From Megachile rotundata (Eukaryota > Arthropoda > Insecta > Hymenoptera > Megachilidae): 64,000 nt of DNA. Shown one piece after another: positions 28,861-42,500 of the stretch (its first letter is position 1; each line of letters begins with the position of its first letter). The notes under the pieces were generated by a model that did not search any database, had not been told where the DNA came from, and saw only the letters and a program-made list of their open reading frames with translations. The position numbers and the translations under genes were made by a program. The stretch spans positions 496,001-560,000 of the forward strand of contig NW_027473316.1 in NCBI RefSeq assembly GCF_050947335.1. The letters run 5' to 3'.

Positions 28861-30330
28861 TGTGAATGTATGATTGTGATTGTGTGATTGTGATTGTGAG
28901 ATTGTGATTGTATGATCGTGATTGTGAGATTGTGATTGTGAGATTGTGATTGTATGATTGTGATTGAATGATTGTGATTGTATGATAGTAATTGTATGAT
29001 TGTGATTGTATGATTGCGATTGTATGATTGTGATTGTATGATTGTGACTGTATGATTGTGATCGTATGATTGTGATTCTTTGATTGCGATTGTATGATTG
29101 CGATTGTATGATTGTGATTGTATGATTGTGATTGTATGATTGTGGTTGTATGATTGTGATTGTATGATTGTGATTCTTTCATTGCGATTGTATGATTGTG
29201 ATTGTATGATTGTGATTGTATGATTGTGATCGTATGTTTATGGTTGTATAATTAAGGTTGTATGATTGTTTCTGTATGATTGTGATTGTATGATTGTGAT
29301 TGTATGATTGTGATTGTATAATTGCGATTGTATGATTGTGATTGTATGATTGTGATTGTATGATAGTGATTGTATGATAGTGATTGTATGATTGTGATTG
29401 TATGATTGTGATTGTATGATTGCGATTGTATGATTGTGATTGTATGATTGTGATTGTATGGTAGTAATTTTATGATTGTGATTGTATGATTGTGATTGTA
29501 TGATTGTGATTGTATGATTGTGATTGCATGATTGTGATTGTATGATTGTGATTGTATGATTGTGATTGTATGATAGTGATTGTATGATAGTGATTGTATG
29601 ATTGTGATTGTATTATTGTGATTGTATGATTGCGATTGTATGATTCTGATTGTATGATTGTGATTGTATGGTAGTAATTTTATGATTGTGATTGTATGAT
29701 TGTGATTGTATGATTGTGATTGTATGATAGTAATTGTATGATTGTGATTGTATGATTGTGATTGTATGATTGTGATTGTATGATTGTGATTGTATGATTG
29801 TGATCGTATGATTGTGATGGTATGACTGTGATTGTATGATTGTGATTGTATGATTGTGATTGTATGATTGTGATTGTATGATTGTGATTGTATGATTGTG
29901 ATTGTATGATTGTGATTGTATGATTGTGATTGTATGGTTGTGATTGTATGATTGCGATTGTATGATTGTGATTGTATGATTGTGATTGTATGATAGTGAT
30001 TGTATGATAGTGATTGTATGATTGTGATTGTATGACTGTGATTGTATGATTGCGATTGTATGATTATGATTGAATGATTGTGATTGTATGACTGTGATTG
30101 TGTGATTGTGATTGTGAGATTGTGATTGTATGATTTTGATTGTATGATGGTGATTGTATGATCGTGATCGTGAGATTGTGATTGTATGATTGTGATTGTA
30201 TGATTGTGATTGTATGATTGTGATTGTATGATTGTGATTGTATGATAGTAATTGTATGATAGTAATTGTATGATTGTGATTGTATGATTGTGATTGTATG
30301 ATTGTGATTGTATGATTGTGATTGTATGAT
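28690..30330. repeat. Segment with a distant copy at 62.3-64.0 kb
   Basis: The order of variants from the GCATG unit at 28714, through cassette A, CTTTCATTGCG, alpha subtype 2 (29250), the TATTATTG unit near 29611 and block B with a double ATCG-GATCG feature (30129-30170) matches 62346 to the window end. The offset goes from 33656 to 33670 to 33712 bp, always a multiple of 14. A related copy lies at 17.7-18.8 kb (alpha 17756, TATTATTG 18131, block B 18649). Confidence 0.85.
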
Positions 30331-33300
30331 TGTGATCGTATGATTGTGATGGTATGACTGTGATTGTATGATTGTGATTGTATAATTGTGATTGTATGAT
30401 TGTGATTGTATGATTGTGATTGTATGATTGTGATTGTATGATTGTGATTGTATGGTAGTAATTTTATGATTGTGATTGTATGATTGTGATTGTATGATTG
30501 TGATTGTATGATTGTGATTGTATGATTGTGATAGTATGATTGTGATTGTATGATTGTGATTGTATGATTGTGATTGTATGATTGTGATTGTATGATTGTG
30601 ATTGTATGATTGTGATTGTATGATTGTGATTGTATGATTGTGATTGTATGATTGTGATTGTATGATTGTGATTGTATGATTGTGATTGTATGATTGTGAT
30701 TGTATGATTGCGATTGTATGATTGTGATTGTATGATTGGGATCGTATGATTGTGATTGTAAGATTGTGGCTGTGTGATTGCGATTGTGTGATTGCGATTG
30801 TATGATTGTGACTGTATGATTGTGATTGTATGATTGTGATTTTATGATTGTGATTGTATGATTGTGATTCTTTGATTGCGATTGTATGATTGTGATTGTA
30901 TGATTGTGATTGTATGATTGTGATTGTATGACTGTGATTGTATGATTGTGATTGTATGATTGTGATTGTATGATTGGGATTGTATGATTGTGATTGTATG
31001 ATTGTGATTGTATGATTGTGATTGTGTGATAGTGATTGTATGATTGTGATTGTATGATTGCGATTGTATGATTATGATTGTTTGATTGTGATTGTATGAT
31101 TGTGATTGTGTGATTGTGATTGTGAGATTGTGATTGTATGATCGTGATTGTGAGATTGTGATTGTGAGATTGTGATTGTATGATTGTGATTGAATGATTG
31201 TGATTGTATGATAGTAATTGTATGATTGTGATTGTATGATTGCGATTGTATGATTGTGATTGTATGATTGTGATTCTTTCATTGCGATTGTATGATTGTG
31301 ATTGTATGATTGTGATTGTATGATTGTAATTGTATGATTGTGATCGTATGATTGTGGTTGTATAATTAAGGTTGTATGATTGTTTCTGTATGATTGTGAT
31401 TGTATGATTGCGATTGTATGATTGTGATTGTATGATTGTGATTGTATGATTGTGATCGCATGATTGTGATTCTTTGATTGCGATTGTATGATTGTGATTG
31501 TATGACTGTGATTGTATGATCGTGATTGTGAGATTGTGATTGTGAGATTGTGATTGTGAGATTGTGATTGTGTGATTGTGATTGTATGATTGTGATTGCA
31601 TGATTGTGATTGTATGATTGTGATTGTATGATTGTGATTGTATGATTGTGATTGTATGATTGTGATCGTATGATTGTGATTCTTTGATTGCGATTGTATG
31701 ATTGTGATTGTATGATTGTGATTGTATGATTGTGATTGTATGATTGTGATTGTATGATTGTGATTGTATGATTGTGATTGTATGATTGTGATTGAATGAT
31801 TGTGATTGTATGATAGTAATTGTATGATTGTGATTGTATGATTGCGATTGTATGATTGTGATTGTATGATTGTGATTGTATGATTGTGATTCTTTCATTG
31901 CGATTGTATGATTGTGATTGTATGATTGTGATTGTATGATTGTGATTGTATGATTGTGATCGTATGTTTGTGGTTGTATAATTAAGGTTGTATGATTGTT
32001 TCTGTATGATTGTGATTGTATGATTGTGATTGTATGATAGTTATTGTATGATTGTTTCTGTATGATTGTGATTGTATGATTATGATTGTATGATTGTGAT
32101 TGTATGATTGTGATTGTGTGATTGCGATTGTGAGATTGTGATTGTATGATCGTGATTGTATGATCGTGATTGTGAGATTGTGGTTGTATGATTGTGATTG
32201 TATGATTGTGATTGTATGATAGTAATTGTATGATTGTGATTGTATGATTGTGATTGTATGATTGTGATTGTATGATAGTTATTGTATGATTGTTTCTGTA
32301 TGATTGTGATTGTATGATTATGATTGTATGATTGTGATTGTATGATTGTGATTGTGTGATTGCGATTGTGAGATTGTGATTGTATGATCGTGATTGTATG
32401 ATCGTGATTGTGAGATTGTGGTTGTATGATTGTGATTGTATGATTGTGATTGTATGATAGTAATTGTATGATTGTGATTGTATGATTGTGATTGTATGAT
32501 TGTGATTGTATGATTGTGATTGTATGATTGTGATTGTATGATTGTGATTGTATGATTGTGATTGTATGATTGTGATTGTATGATTGTGATTGTATGATTG
32601 TGATTGTATGATTGTGATTGTATGATTGTGATTGTATGATTGTGATTGTATGATTGTGATTGTATGATTGTGATCGTATGATTGTGATTGTATGATTGTG
32701 ATTGTATGATTGTGCTTGTATGATTGTGATTGTATGATTGCGATTGTATGATTGTGATTGTATGATTGTGATTGTATGATTGTGATTGTATGATTGTGAT
32801 CGTATGATTGTGATTCTTTGATTGCGATTGTATGATTGTGATTGTATGATTGCGATTGTGTGATTGTGATTGCATGATTGTGATTGTATGATAGTGATTG
32901 TATGATAGTGATAGTATGATTGTGATTGTATGATTGCGATTGTATGATTATGATTGAATGATTGTGATTGTATGACTGTGATTGTGTGATTGTGATTGTG
33001 AGATTGTGATTGTATGATTTTGATTGTATGATCGTGATTGTGAGATTGTGATTGTATGATTGTGATTGTATGATTGTGATTGTATGATTGTGATTGTATG
33101 ATTGTGATTGTATGATTGTGATTGTATGATTGTGATTGTATGATTGTGATTGTATGATTGTGATTGTATGATTGTGATTGTATGATTGTGATTGTATGAT
33201 TGTGATTGTATGATTGTGATTGTATGATTGTGATTGTATGATTGTGATTGTATGATTGTGATTGTATGATTGTGATTGTATGATTGTGATTGTATGATTG

Positions 33301-33990
33301 TGATCGTATGATTGTGATTGTATGATTGTGATTGTATGATTGTGCTTGTATGATTGTGATTGTATGATTGTGATTGTATGATTGTGATTGTATGATTGTG
33401 ATTGTATGATTGTGATTGTATGATTGTGATTGCATGATTGTGATTGTATGATTGTGATTGTATGATTGTGATTGTATGATTGTGATTCTGTGATAGTGAT
33501 TGTATGATTGTTTCTGTATGATTGTGATTGTATGATTGCGATTGTATGATTATTATTGTTTGACTGTGATTGTATGATTGTGATTGTGTGATTGTGATTG
33601 TGAGATTGTGATTGTATGATCGTGATTGTGAGATTGTGATTGTGAGATTGTGATTGTGAGATTGTGATTGTATGATTGTGATTGAATGATTGTGATTGTA
33701 TTATAGTAATTGTATGATTGTGATTGTATGATTGCGATTGTATGATTGTGATTGTATGATTGTGATTGTATGATTGTGATCGTATGATTGTGATTCTTTG
33801 ATTGCGATTGTATGATTGCGATTGTATGATTGTGATTGTATGATTGTGATTGTATGATTGTGGTTGTATGATTGTGATTCTTTCATTGCGATTGTATGAT
33901 TGTGATTGTATGATTGTGATTGTATGATTGTGATTGTATGATTGTGATTGTATGATTGTGATCGTATGATTGTGGTTGTATAATTAAGGT
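30129..33990. repeat. Third higher-order family, copy 1
   Basis: After block B at 30129 the array carries a GGG-ATCG motif, a unique-looking GGCTG-TGTG unit at 30766, alpha at 31364 and 31980, then two TTTCTG cassettes with TAGTTATTG units, a long near-consensus stretch, block B without GATGG at 33013 and alpha at 33982. The alpha at 31980 is preceded by A5T+A11G (GTTTGTGG), here called subtype 3. The segment recurs at 35.25-38.4 kb with offsets of 4522, 4494, 4466 and 4410 bp from left to right. No gene is seen. Confidence 0.86.
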
Positions 33991-35250
33991 TGTATGATTG
34001 TTTCTGTATGATTGTGATTGTATGATTGTGATTGTACGATTGTGATTGTATGATTGTGATTGTATGATTGTGATTGTATGATTGCGATTGTATGATTGTG
34101 ATTGTATGATTGTGATTGTATGATAGTGATTGTATGATAGTGATTGTATGATTGTGATTGTATGATTGTGATTGTATGATTGCGATTGTATGATTATGAT
34201 TGAATGATTGTGATTGTATGACTGTGATTGTGTGATTGTGATTGTGAGATTGTGATTGTATGATTTTGATTGTATGATGGTGATTGTATGATCGTGATTG
34301 TGAGATTGTGATTGTATGATTGTGATTGTATGATTGTGATTGTATGATTGTGATTGTATGATTGTGATTGTATGATAGTAATTGTATGATTGTGATTGTA
34401 TGATTGTGATTGTATGATTGTGCTTGTATGATTGTGATTGTATGATAGTGATTGTATGATTGTGATTGTGTGATTGTGATTGTGAGATTGTGATTGTATG
34501 ATCGTGATTGTGAGATTGTGATTGTGAGATTGTGATTGTATGATTGTGATTGAATGATTGTGATTGTATGATAGTAATTGTATGATTGTGATTGTATGAT
34601 TGTGCTTGTATGATTGTGATTGTATGATAGTGATTGTATGATTGCGATTGTATGATTATGATTGAATGATTGTGATTGTATGACTGTGATTGTGTGATTG
34701 TGATTGTGAGATTGTGATTGTATGATTTTGATTGTATGATGGTGATTGTATGATCGTGATCGTGAGATTGTGATTGTATGATTGTGATTGTATGATTGTG
34801 ATTGTATGATTGTGATTGTATGATTGTGATTGTATGATTGTGATCGTATGATTGTGATTGTATGATTGTGATTGTATGATTGTGCTTGTATGATTGTGAT
34901 TGTATGATAGTGATTGTATGATTGCGATTGTATGATTATGATTGAATGATTGTGATTGTATGACTGTGATTGTGTGATTGTGATTGTGAGATTGTGATTG
35001 TATGATTTTGATTGTATGATGGTGATTGTATGATCGTGATCGTGAGATTGTGATTGTATGATTGTGATTGTATGATTGTGATTGTATGATTGTGATTGTA
35101 TGATTGTGATTGTATGATAGTAATTGTATGATAGTAATTGTATGATTGTGATTGTATGATTGTGATTGTATGATTGTGATTGTATGATTGTGATTGTATG
35201 ATTGTGATCGTATGATTGTGATGGTATGACTGTGATTGTATGATTGTGAT
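33991..35250. repeat. Block-B-rich spacer in the third family
   Basis: Three block B copies lie close together at 34259, 34721 and 35001, spaced 462 and 280 bp (33 and 20 units). The last two have GATGG followed by the doubled ATCG-GATCG feature. A11C units (GCTTG) near 34423, 34606 and 34885 separate them. It looks like local amplification of one short segment. Only satellite units are present. Confidence 0.82.
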
Positions 35251-38200
35251 TGTATGATTGGGATCGTATGATTGTGATTGTAAGATTGTGGCTGTGTGAT
35301 TGCGATTGTGTGATTGCGATTGTATGATTGTGACTGTATGATTGTGATTGTATGATTGTGATTGTATGATTGTGATTGTATGATTGTGATTCTTTGATTG
35401 CGATTGTATGATTGTGATTGTATGATTGTGATTGTATGATTGTGATTGTATGACTGTGATTGTATGATTGTGATTGTATGATTGTGATTGTATGATTGGG
35501 ATTGTATGATTGTGATTGTATGATTGTGATTGTATGATTGTGATTGTGTGATAGTGATTGTATGATTGTGATTGTATGATTGCGATTGTATGATTATGAT
35601 TGTTTGATTGTGATTGTATGATTGTGATTGTGTGATTGTGATTGTGAGATTGTGATTGTATGATCGTGATTGTGAGATTGTGATTGTGAGATTGTGATTG
35701 TATGATTGTGATTGAATGATTGTGATTGTATGATAGTAATTGTATGATTGTGATTGTATGATTGCGATTGTATGATTGTGATTGTATGATTGTGATTCTT
35801 TCATTGCGATTGTATGATTGTGATTGTATGATTGTGATTGTATGATTGTAATTGTATGATTGTGATCGTATGATTGTGGTTGTATAATTAAGGTTGTATG
35901 ATTGTTTCTGTATGATTGTGATTGTATGATTGCGATTGTATGATTGTGATTGTATGATTGTGATTGTATGATTGTGATCGCATGATTGTGATTCTTTGAT
36001 TGCGATTGTATGATTGTGATTGTATGACTGTGATTGTATGATCGTGATTGTGAGATTGTGATTGTGAGATTGTGATTGTGTGATTGTGATTGTATGATTG
36101 TGATTGCATGATTGTGATTGTATGATTGTGATTGTATGATTGTGATTGTATGATTGTGATTGTATGATTGTGATCGTATGATTGTGATTCTTTGATTGCG
36201 ATTGTATGATTGTGATTGTATGATTGTGATTGTATGATTGTGATTGTATGATTGTGATTGTATGATTGTGATTGTATGATTGTGATTGAATGATTGTGAT
36301 TGTATGATAGTAATTGTATGATTGTGATTGTATGATTGCGATTGTATGATTGTGATTGTATGATTGTGATTGTATGATTGTGATTCTTTCATTGCGATTG
36401 TATGATTGTGATTGTATGATTGTGATTGTATGATTGTGATTGTATGATTGTGATCGTATGTTTGTGGTTGTATAATTAAGGTTGTATGATTGTTTCTGTA
36501 TGATTGTGATTGTATGATTGTGATTGTATGATAGTTATTGTATGATTGTTTCTGTATGATTGTGATTGTATGATTATGATTGTATGATTGTGATTGTCTG
36601 ATTGTGATTGTGTGATTGCGATTGTGAGATTGTGATTGTATGATCGTGATTGTATGATCGTGATTGTATGATCGTGATTGTGAGATTGTGGTTGTATGAT
36701 TGTGATTGTATGATTGTGATTGTATGATAGTAATTGTATGATTGTGATTGTATGATTGTGATTGTATGATTGTGATTGTATGATAGTTATTGTATGATTG
36801 TTTCTGTATGATTGTGATTGTATGATTATGATTGTATGATTGTGATTGTATGATTGTGATTGTGTGATTGCGATTGTGAGATTGTGATTGTATGATCGTG
36901 ATTGTATGATCGTGATTGTGAGATTGTGGTTGTATGATTGTGATTGTATGATTGTGATTGTATGATAGTAATTGTATGATTGTGATTGTATGATTGTGAT
37001 TGTATGATTGTGATTGTATGATTGTGATTGTATGATTGTGATTGTATGATTGTGATTGTATGATTGTGATTGTATGATTGTGATTGTATGATTGTGATTG
37101 TATGATTGTGATTGTATGATTGTGATTGTATGATTGTGATCGTATGATTGTGATTGTATGATTGTGATTGTATGATTGTGCTTGTATGATTGTGATTGTA
37201 TGATTGCGATTGTATGATTGTGATTGTATGATTGTGATTGTATGATTGTGATTGTATGATTGTGATCGTATGATTGTGATTCTTTGATTGCGATTGTATG
37301 ATTGTGATTGTATGATTGCGATTGTGTGATTGTGATTGCATGATTGTGATTGTATGATAGTGATTGTATGATAGTGATAGTATGATTGTGATTGTATGAT
37401 TGCGATTGTATGATTATGATTGAATGATTGTGATTGTATGACTGTGATTGTGTGATTGTGATTGTGAGATTGTGATTGTATGATTTTGATTGTATGATCG
37501 TGATTGTGAGATTGTGATTGTATGATTGTGATTGTATGATTGTGATTGTATGATTGTGATTGTATGATTGTGATTGTATGATTGTGATTGTATCATTGTG
37601 ATTGTATGATTGTGATTGTATGATTGTGATTGTATGATTGTGATTGTATGATTGTGATTGTATGATTGTAATTGTATGATTGTGATTGTATGATTGTGAT
37701 TGTATGATTGTGATTGTATGATTGTGATCGTATGATTGTGATTGTATGATTGTGATTGTATGATTGTGCTTGTGTGATTGTGATTGTATGATTGTGATTG
37801 TATGATTGTGATTGTATGATTGTGATTGTATGATTGTGATTGTATGATTGTGATTGCATGATTGTGATTGTATGATTGTGATTGTATGATTGTGATTGTA
37901 TGATTGTGATTCTGTGATAGTGATTGTATGATTGTTTCTGTATGATTGTGATTGTATGATTGCGATTGTATGATTATTATTGTTTGACTGTGATTGTATG
38001 ATTGTGATTGTGTGATTGTGATTGTGAGATTGTGATTGTATGATCGTGATTGTGAGATTGTGATTGTGAGATTGTGATTGTGAGATTGTGATTGTATGAT
38101 TGTGATTGAATGATTGTGATTGTATTATAGTAATTGTATGATTGTGATTGTATGATTGCGATTGTATGATTGTGATTGTATGATTGTGATTGTATGATTG

Positions 38201-38860
38201 TGATCGTATGATTGTGATTCTTTGATTGCGATTGTATGATTGCGATTGTATGATTGTGATTGTATGATTGTGATTGTATGATTGTGGTTGTATGATTGTG
38301 ATTCTTTCATTGCGATTGTATGATTGTGATTGTATGATTGTGATTGTATGATTGTGATTGTATGATTGTGATCGTATGATTGTGGTTGTATAATTAAGGT
38401 TGTATGATTGTTTCTGTATGATTGTGATTGTATGATTGTGATTGTACGATTGTGATTGTATGATTGTGATTGTATGATTGTGATTGTATGATTGCGATTG
38501 TATGATTGTGATTGTATGATTGTGATTGTATGATAGTGATTGTATGATAGTGATTGTATGATTGTGATTGTATGATTGTGATTGTATGATTGCGATTGTA
38601 TGATTATGATTGAATGATTGTGATTGTATGACTGTGATTGTGTGATTGTGATTGTGAGATTGTGATTGTATGATTTTGATTGTATGATCGTGATTGTGAG
38701 ATTGTGATTGTATGATTGTGATTGTATGATTGTGATTGTATGATTGTGATTGTATGATTGTGATTGTATGATAGTAATTGTATGATTGTGATTGTATGAT
38801 TGTGATTGTATGATTGTGATTGTATGATTGTGATTGTATGATTGTGATTGTATGATTGTG
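35251..38860. repeat. Third higher-order family, copy 2
   Basis: This matches 30.7-34.4 kb: the GGCTG unit at 35288, alpha at 35886, subtype 3 alpha at 36474, TAGTTATTG plus TTTCTG units near 36532 and 36782, block B at 37479, a TATTATTGTTTGACTG pair near 37975, alpha at 38392 and block B at 38669. The offset falls from 4522 to 4410 bp by whole units. The longest chance minus-strand open frame of the window (36476-39217, 913 codons) lies here because few stop-creating variants occur; I do not annotate it as a gene. Confidence 0.86.
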
Positions 38861-41800
38861 ATCGTATGATTGTGATGGTATGACTGTCATTGTATGATTG
38901 TGATTGTATAATTGTGATTGTATGATTGTGATTGTATGGTTGTGATTGTATGATTGTGATTGTATGATTGTGATTGTATGATTGTGATTGTATGATTGTG
39001 ATTGTATGATTGTGATTGTATGATTGTGATTGTATGATTGTGATTGTATGATTGTGATTGTATGATTGTGATTGTATGATTGTGATCGTATGATTGTGAT
39101 TGTATGATTGTGATTGTATGATTGTGCTTGTATGATTGTGATTGTATGATAGTGATTGTATGATTGTGATTGTATGATTGTGATTGTATGATTGTGATTG
39201 TATGATTGTGATTGCATGATTGTGATTGTATGATTGTGATTGTATGATTGTGATTGTATGATTGTGATTCTGTGATAGTGATTGTATGATTGTTTCTGTA
39301 TGATTGTGATTGTATGATTGCGATTGTATGATTATTATTGTTTGACTGTGATTGTATGATTGTGATTGTGTGATTGTGATTGTGAGATTGTGATTGTATG
39401 ATCGTGATTGTGAGATTGTGATTGTGAGATTGTGATTGTATGATTGTGATTGTATGATTGTGATTGAATGATTGTGATTGTATTATAGTAATTGTATGAT
39501 TGTGATTGTATGATTGCGATTGTAGGATTGTGATTGTATGATTGTGATTGTATGATTGTTATCGTATGATTGTGATTCTTTGATTGCGATTGTATGATTG
39601 CGATTGTATGATTGTGATTGTATGATTGTGATTGTATGATTGTGGTTGTATGATTGTGATCCTTTCATTGCGATTGTATGATTGTGATTGTATGATTGTG
39701 ATTGTATGATTGTGATTGTATGATTGTGATCGTATGATTGTGGTTGTATAATTAAGGTTGTATGATTGTTTCTGTATGATTGTGATTGTATGATTGTGAT
39801 TGTACGATTGTGATTGTATGATTGTGATTGTATGATTGTGATTGTATGATTGTGATTGTATGATTGTGATCGTATGATTGTGGTTGTATAATTAAGGTTG
39901 TATGATTGTTTCTGTATGATTGTGATTGTATGATTGCGATTGTATGATTGTGATTGTATGATTGTGATTGTATGATTGTGATCGCATGATTGTGATTCTT
40001 TGATTGCGATTGTATGATTGTGATTGTATGACTGTGATTGTATGATCGTGATTGTGAGATTGTGATTGTGAGATTGTGATTGTGAGATTGTGATTGTGTG
40101 ATTGTGATTGTATGATTGTGATTGCATGATTGTGATTGTATGATTGTGATTGTATGATTGTGATTGTATGATTGTGATTGTATGATTGTGATCGTATGAT
40201 TGTGATTCTTTGATGGCGATTGTATGATTGTGATTGTATGATTGTGATTGTATGATTGTGATTGTATGATTGTGATTGTATGATTGTGATTGAATGAATG
40301 TGATTGTATGATAGTAATTGTATGATTGTGATTGTATGATTGCGATTGTATGATTGTGATTGTATGATTGTGATTGTATGATTGTGATTCTTTCATTGCG
40401 ATTGTATGATTGTGATTGTATGATTGTGATTGTATGATTGTGATTGTATGATTGTGATCGTATGTTTGTGGTTGTATAATTAAGGTTGTATGATTGTTTC
40501 TGTATGATTGTGATTGTATGATTGTGATTGTATGATAGTTATTGTATGATTGTTTCTGTATGATTGTGATTGTATGATTATGATTGTATGATTGTGATTG
40601 TATGATTGTGATTGTGTGATTGCGATTGTGAGATTGTGATTGTATGAACGTGATTGTATGATCGTGATTGTGAGATTGTGGTTGTATGATTGTGATTGTA
40701 TGATTGTGATTGTATGATAGTAATTGTATGATTGTGATTGTATGATTGTGATTGTATGATTGTGATTGTATGATAGTTATTGTATGATTGTTTCTGTATG
40801 ATTGTGATTGTATGATTATGATTGTATGATTGTGATTGTATGATTGTGATTGTGTGATTGCGATTGTGAGATTGTGATTGTATGATCGTGATTGTATGAT
40901 CGTGATTGTGAGATTGTGGTTGTATGATTGTGATTGTATGATTGTGATTGTATGATAGTAATTGTATGATTGTGATAGTATGATTGCGATTGTATGATTG
41001 TGATTGTATGATTGTGATTGTATGATTGTGATCGTATGATTGTGATTCTTTGATTGCGATTGTATGATTGTGATTGTATGATTGCGATTGTGTGATTGTG
41101 ATTGCATGATTGTGATTGTATGATAGTGATTGTATGATAGTGATAGTATGATTGTGATTGTATGATTGCGATTGTATGATTATGATTGAATGATTGTGAT
41201 TGTATGACTGTGATTGTGTGATTGTGATTGTGAGATTGTGATTGTATGATTTTGATTGTATGATCGTGATTGTGAGATTGTGATTGTATGATTGTGATTG
41301 TATGATTGTGATTGTATGATTGTGATTGTATGATTGTGATTGTATGATTGTGTTTGTATGATTGTGATTGTATGATTGTGATTGTATGATTGTGATCGTA
41401 TGATTGTGATTGTATGATTGTGATTGTATGATTGTGCTTGTATGATTGTGATTGTATGATTGTGATTGTATGATTGTGATTGTATGATTGTGATTGTATG
41501 ATTGTGATTGTATGATTGTGATTGCATGATTGTGATTGTATGATTGTGATTGTATGATTGTGATTGTATGATTGTGATTCTGTGATAGTGATTGTATGAT
41601 TGTTTCTGTATGATTGTGATTGTATGATTGCGATTGTATGATTATTATTGTTTGACTGTGATTGTATGATTGTGATTGTGTGATTGTGATTGTGAGATTG
41701 TGATTGTATGATCGTGATTGTGAGATTGTGATTGTGAGATTGTGATTGTATGATTGTGATTGAATGATTGTGATTGTATTATAGTAATTGTATGATTGTG

Positions 41801-42500
41801 ATTGTATGATTGCGATTGTATGATTGTGATTGTATGATTGTGATTGTATGATTGTGATCGTATGATTGTGATTCTTTGATTGCGATTGTATGATTGCGAT
41901 TGTATGATTGTGATTGTATGATTGTGGTTGTATGATTGTAGTTGTATGATTGTGATTCTTTCATTGCGATTGTATGATTGTGATTGTATGATTGTGATTT
42001 TATGATTGTGATTTTATGATTGTGATTGTATGATTGTGATCGTATGATTGTGGTTGTATAATTAAGGTTGTATGATTGTTTCTGTATGATTGTGATTGTA
42101 TGATTGTGATTGTACGATTGTGATTGTATGATTGTGATTGTATGATTGTGATTGTATGATTGCGATTGTATGATTGTGATTGTATGATTGTGATTGTATG
42201 ATAGTGATTGTATGATAGTGATTGTATGATTGTGATTGTATGATTGTGATTGTATGATTGCGATTGTATGATTATGATTGAATGATTGTGATTGTATGAC
42301 TGTGATTGTGTGATTGTGATTGTGAGATTGTGATTGTATGATTTTGATTGTATGATGGTGATTGTATGATCGTGATTGTGAGATTGTGATTGTATGATTG
42401 TGATTGTATGATTGTGATTGTATGATTGTGATTGTATGATTGTGATTGTATGATAGTAATTGTATGATTGTGATTGTATGATTGTGATTGTATGATTGTG
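38861..42500. repeat. Third higher-order family, copy 3
   Basis: Alpha copies lie at 39750 and 39890, only 140 bp (10 units) apart, then subtype 3 at 40478 and another at 42060. TAGTTATTG plus TTTCTG units are near 40527 and 40767. Block B lies at 41245 (without GATGG) and 42337 (with GATGG). Relative to copy 2 the offset is 4004 bp at subtype 3 alpha and 3668 bp at the next alpha and its block B. A pair of G14T units (ATTTTATG) near 41996 is shared with copy 4. Confidence 0.85.

Larger units (their letters stand above)
18661..30128. repeat. Second higher-order family, block-B-free stretch
   Basis: For about 11.5 kb there is no G8T block B unit. Alpha copies lie at 19814, 22446, 23594, 25400, 26660 and 29250. 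Cassette A here has GAGGTTG in place of GAGATTG near 19461, 20833, 25047 and 26291, and a GAGTG unit (TATGAGTGTG) near its right end. A0.8-kb tandem pair lies at about 27.2-28.0 and 28.0-28.9 kb; the segment at 21.1-22.6 kb recurs at 27.9-29.4 kb, offset about 6.8 kb. Only satellite units are present. Confidence 0.85.

Noticed and set aside
36476..39217. Minus-strand open frame of 913 codons, the longest in the window
   Set aside because: It is a readout of the stop-free 14-bp unit. All three minus frames are open, the peptide is the same 14-residue repeat in each, and starts and stops arise only from satellite variants (CATTGCG and GCATG give ATG; ATTATG, TAATTAAGG and TTTTATG give TAA). There is no signal peptide, domain or non-repetitive end.
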